This document shows positions 62,534 to 63,740 of a stretch of 63,740 nt of DNA, in pieces. Origin of the DNA: Corallococcus interemptor (GTDB lineage Bacteria > Myxococcota > Myxococcia > Myxococcales > Myxococcaceae); the NCBI RefSeq assembly GCF_003668875.1, contig NZ_RAWM01000041.1, forward strand, positions 1 through 63,740, read 5' to 3'. Positions within the stretch are counted from its first letter, which is position 1. Each line of letters begins with the position of its first letter. Made by a program: the position numbers and the translations under genes. A model generated the notes under the pieces. The model made no database searches and was not told where the DNA came from. It was given only the letters and a program-made list of their open reading frames with translations.

Positions 62534-63070
62534 TCACGTGGGCGGAGCGCCCTCCTTCAGCTTCTCCACCGCCACCAGGGTGATGGCCTTCACCAGGGCC
62601 CTGGCGCGGCGCCCCGCGGACGTCTCGCCGTGCGGATCCACCTCCACCGCGTTGGCGATGTCCGTGAAGCCCTGCCGCTCACCCCGGCGCAGGTGCAGCT
62701 CGCCCCGGCCCGTCAGCGCCACGGGGTTGCGCGGGTCTCCCGTCAGCGCGTGCGTGTACTCGGTGAGCGCGTCCTCCACCCTGCCCAGCTTCTGGTACAC
62801 CGTGCCCAGCGCCGCGTGCGCCGCGGAGTCCTTGGGGTTCCCCTCCACCAGCCCCTCGAAGAGGATGCGCGCCTCCTCCAGCCGGCCCGCCGCCGCCAGG
62901 TCGCAGCCCACCTGCGCGATGGCCTTCGCCTCCTCGAAGGTCATCCCCTCCACCTCCGCCCAGGTCGTCTCCCCCCGCGCGAACGCCTTGAGCCTGCGCG
63001 CCGTTCCGGTCTCCATCGTCGGTCCCTCGCCGCCCTCGTGCTTGATGATGCGTCCCATGGCGGCCCTCAC
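62534..63070 (-). CDS. TPR protein, LcrH/SycD-like type III secretion chaperone
   Basis: A protein of 178 residues from the GTG at 63070, which overlaps the preceding stop (GTGA); an ATG at 63058 is an alternative. Three TPRs follow the LcrH/SycD pattern: IAQVGCDLAAAGRLEEARILFEGLV, AALGTVYQKLGRVEDALTEYTHAL and GRGELHLRRGERQGF, in short form. Such chaperones hold translocon proteins in the cytoplasm. The coupled upstream gene has a HrpK/NolX-like segment, which supports this reading. Confidence 0.75.
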   Translation of the reverse strand: MRAAMGRIIKHEGGEGPTMETGTARRLKAFARGETTWAEVEGMTFEEAKAIAQVGCDLAAAGRLEEARILFEGLVEGNPKDSAAHAALGTVYQKLGRVEDALTEYTHALTGDPRNPVALTGRGELHLRRGERQGFTDIANAVEVDPHGETSAGRRARALVKAITLVAVEKLKEGAPPT

Positions 63071-63740
63071 GCGCTGCGCAGGTTGGAGATGGCCGTCTTC
63101 GCCATCTCGTTGAACTTCGAGGACATGTTGCTCATCAGGTCGAACATCGCCTTGCGCTTCTCCATCAGCGTCTGAAGCCGCAGCTCCAGCTCCTGCATGC
63201 TCGTATCCAGCTTCGCGCCGCGCGCCTTGTCGGAGTCGCTGGAGCCCAGCGTGGCGCGCTCCTCGCGGGCGCTGGCCATCTCGTTCATCACGTCCAGCAG
63301 CTCCGAGTCGGTGTCCTCGGTGATGCCCATGAGCAGGGCCTGCACCTTCTGCTCGATGCTCATGTTCGGGTTGTCCACGATGTCCCGCGCCCGCGAGCCG
63401 CCCGTGCTCCGGCCACCGCCCGTCGAAGGCTTCGCCACCGCGTCCAGCTCCGCTTCCAGGTCCTGCCAGCCGGCGACGCCGTCCCGGCCGCTCTCCGCCA
63501 TCTCCAGGCGGTTCCAGTACTCGGGGTGGTCCTTGAAGAACTGCGCGGCGCGCTTGAGCGTGGGAGAGGCCGCCGGGTTGTCCAGCATCGCCTCCAGGCT
63601 CGCCAGCGACAGCTTGCCGTCCTTCACGCCCCCCATCGCGTCGAAGGTGTCCCAGTTGTCATCCAGCACGTGGAGCGCGTCCGCGTAGGCCTGGAGGTTC
63701 GGATCCGCCGCCCCCGTGCCGCCGCTGCAATGCCCGTCCG
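63067..63740 (-). CDS. HrpK/NolX-like putative type III secretion protein (5' end outside window)
   Basis: The frame is open to the right edge, so the start is missing. The visible 224 residues begin with a DPNLQAYADALHVLDDNWD segment, then MGGVKDGKLSLASLEAMLDN and AAQFFKDHPEYWNRLEMAE. This is the helical, EF-hand-like pattern seen in NolX/HrpF/HrpK translocon proteins of plant-associated bacteria. The C-terminal part is a coiled coil (LDTSMQELELRLQTLMEKRKAMFDLMSNM in part). It is coupled to the TPR chaperone. Assignment by eye; moderate certainty. Confidence 0.6.
   Translation of the reverse strand, partial: DGHCSGGTGAADPNLQAYADALHVLDDNWDTFDAMGGVKDGKLSLASLEAMLDNPAASPTLKRAAQFFKDHPEYWNRLEMAESGRDGVAGWQDLEAELDAVAKPSTGGGRSTGGSRARDIVDNPNMSIEQKVQALLMGITEDTDSELLDVMNEMASAREERATLGSSDSDKARGAKLDTSMQELELRLQTLMEKRKAMFDLMSNMSSKFNEMAKTAISNLRSA

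Overview
The window is about 70% GC and tightly packed. It carries many lipoproteins, HEAT/TPR proteins, a TIGR02266-type PilZ-like domain, an MJ0042 zinc-ribbon/DUF3426 protein, a MEDS histidine kinase and type III secretion-like genes at the right edge. Together these point to a myxobacterium, most likely Myxococcaceae (Myxococcus/Corallococcus/Pyxidicoccus). No rRNA, tRNA or CRISPR was seen.

Layout. 1-9336: end of a protein with an Hfq/Sm-like C-terminus, a cupredoxin lipoprotein, a DnaQ-DinG fusion helicase, a HAMP/HEAT gene pair on the minus strand, a sedolisin (S53) protease lipoprotein and a lipoprotein resembling a zinc hydrolase. 9557-27739: a seven-gene plus-strand operon with overlapping or closely spaced genes. 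Its core is a giant PgsC/CapC-like membrane protein and a giant PgsB/CapB-like amide ligase. Around them are an anchored beta-rich periplasmic protein, a secreted hydrolase, a 1664-residue protein with a probable outer-membrane barrel, a FemAB/CelD-like GNAT acyltransferase and a CysE-like hexapeptide acetyltransferase. I read it as a machine that makes, modifies and exports a poly-gamma-glutamate-like (amide-linked) polymer across a Gram-negative envelope. 27726-29164: a lower-GC island with a PD-(D/E)XK-like gene and a small Cys/His-rich gene flanked by 24-bp direct repeats. 29306-33452: a Cys-rich secreted protein, a lipase, a MEDS-histidine kinase and two hypothetical genes.

33561-36368: a three-gene cassette with overlapping stop/start codons: AAA ATPase (DUF3696 type), PIN nuclease and RNA ligase. 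It is bracketed by imperfect 30-bp direct repeats and looks like an undescribed RNA cleavage/repair or defence module. 36399-44076: alaS, a DUF4352-like lipoprotein and a PilZ-like/repeat/HSP70 fusion. 44182-53418: a small barrel protein, gshA, an EI24/CysZ membrane protein, a CtpA-type S41 protease with a long C-terminal extension, another barrel protein, a glycerophosphodiesterase, TatA and a HEAT-like protein. 53426-62388: the zinc-ribbon/DUF3426 protein, a PhaR-like regulator, a ParA ATPase, a phasin-like helical protein, a pair of ArsA/Get3-like ATPases, a TPR lipoprotein and an M48 protease. 62534-end: an LcrH-like TPR chaperone and a truncated HrpK/NolX-like gene, probably the edge of a type III secretion-like cluster.

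The two systems most worth following are the PgsBC-like polymer locus and the ATPase-PIN-RNA ligase cassette. All homology statements come from reading motifs by eye; no database search was run.
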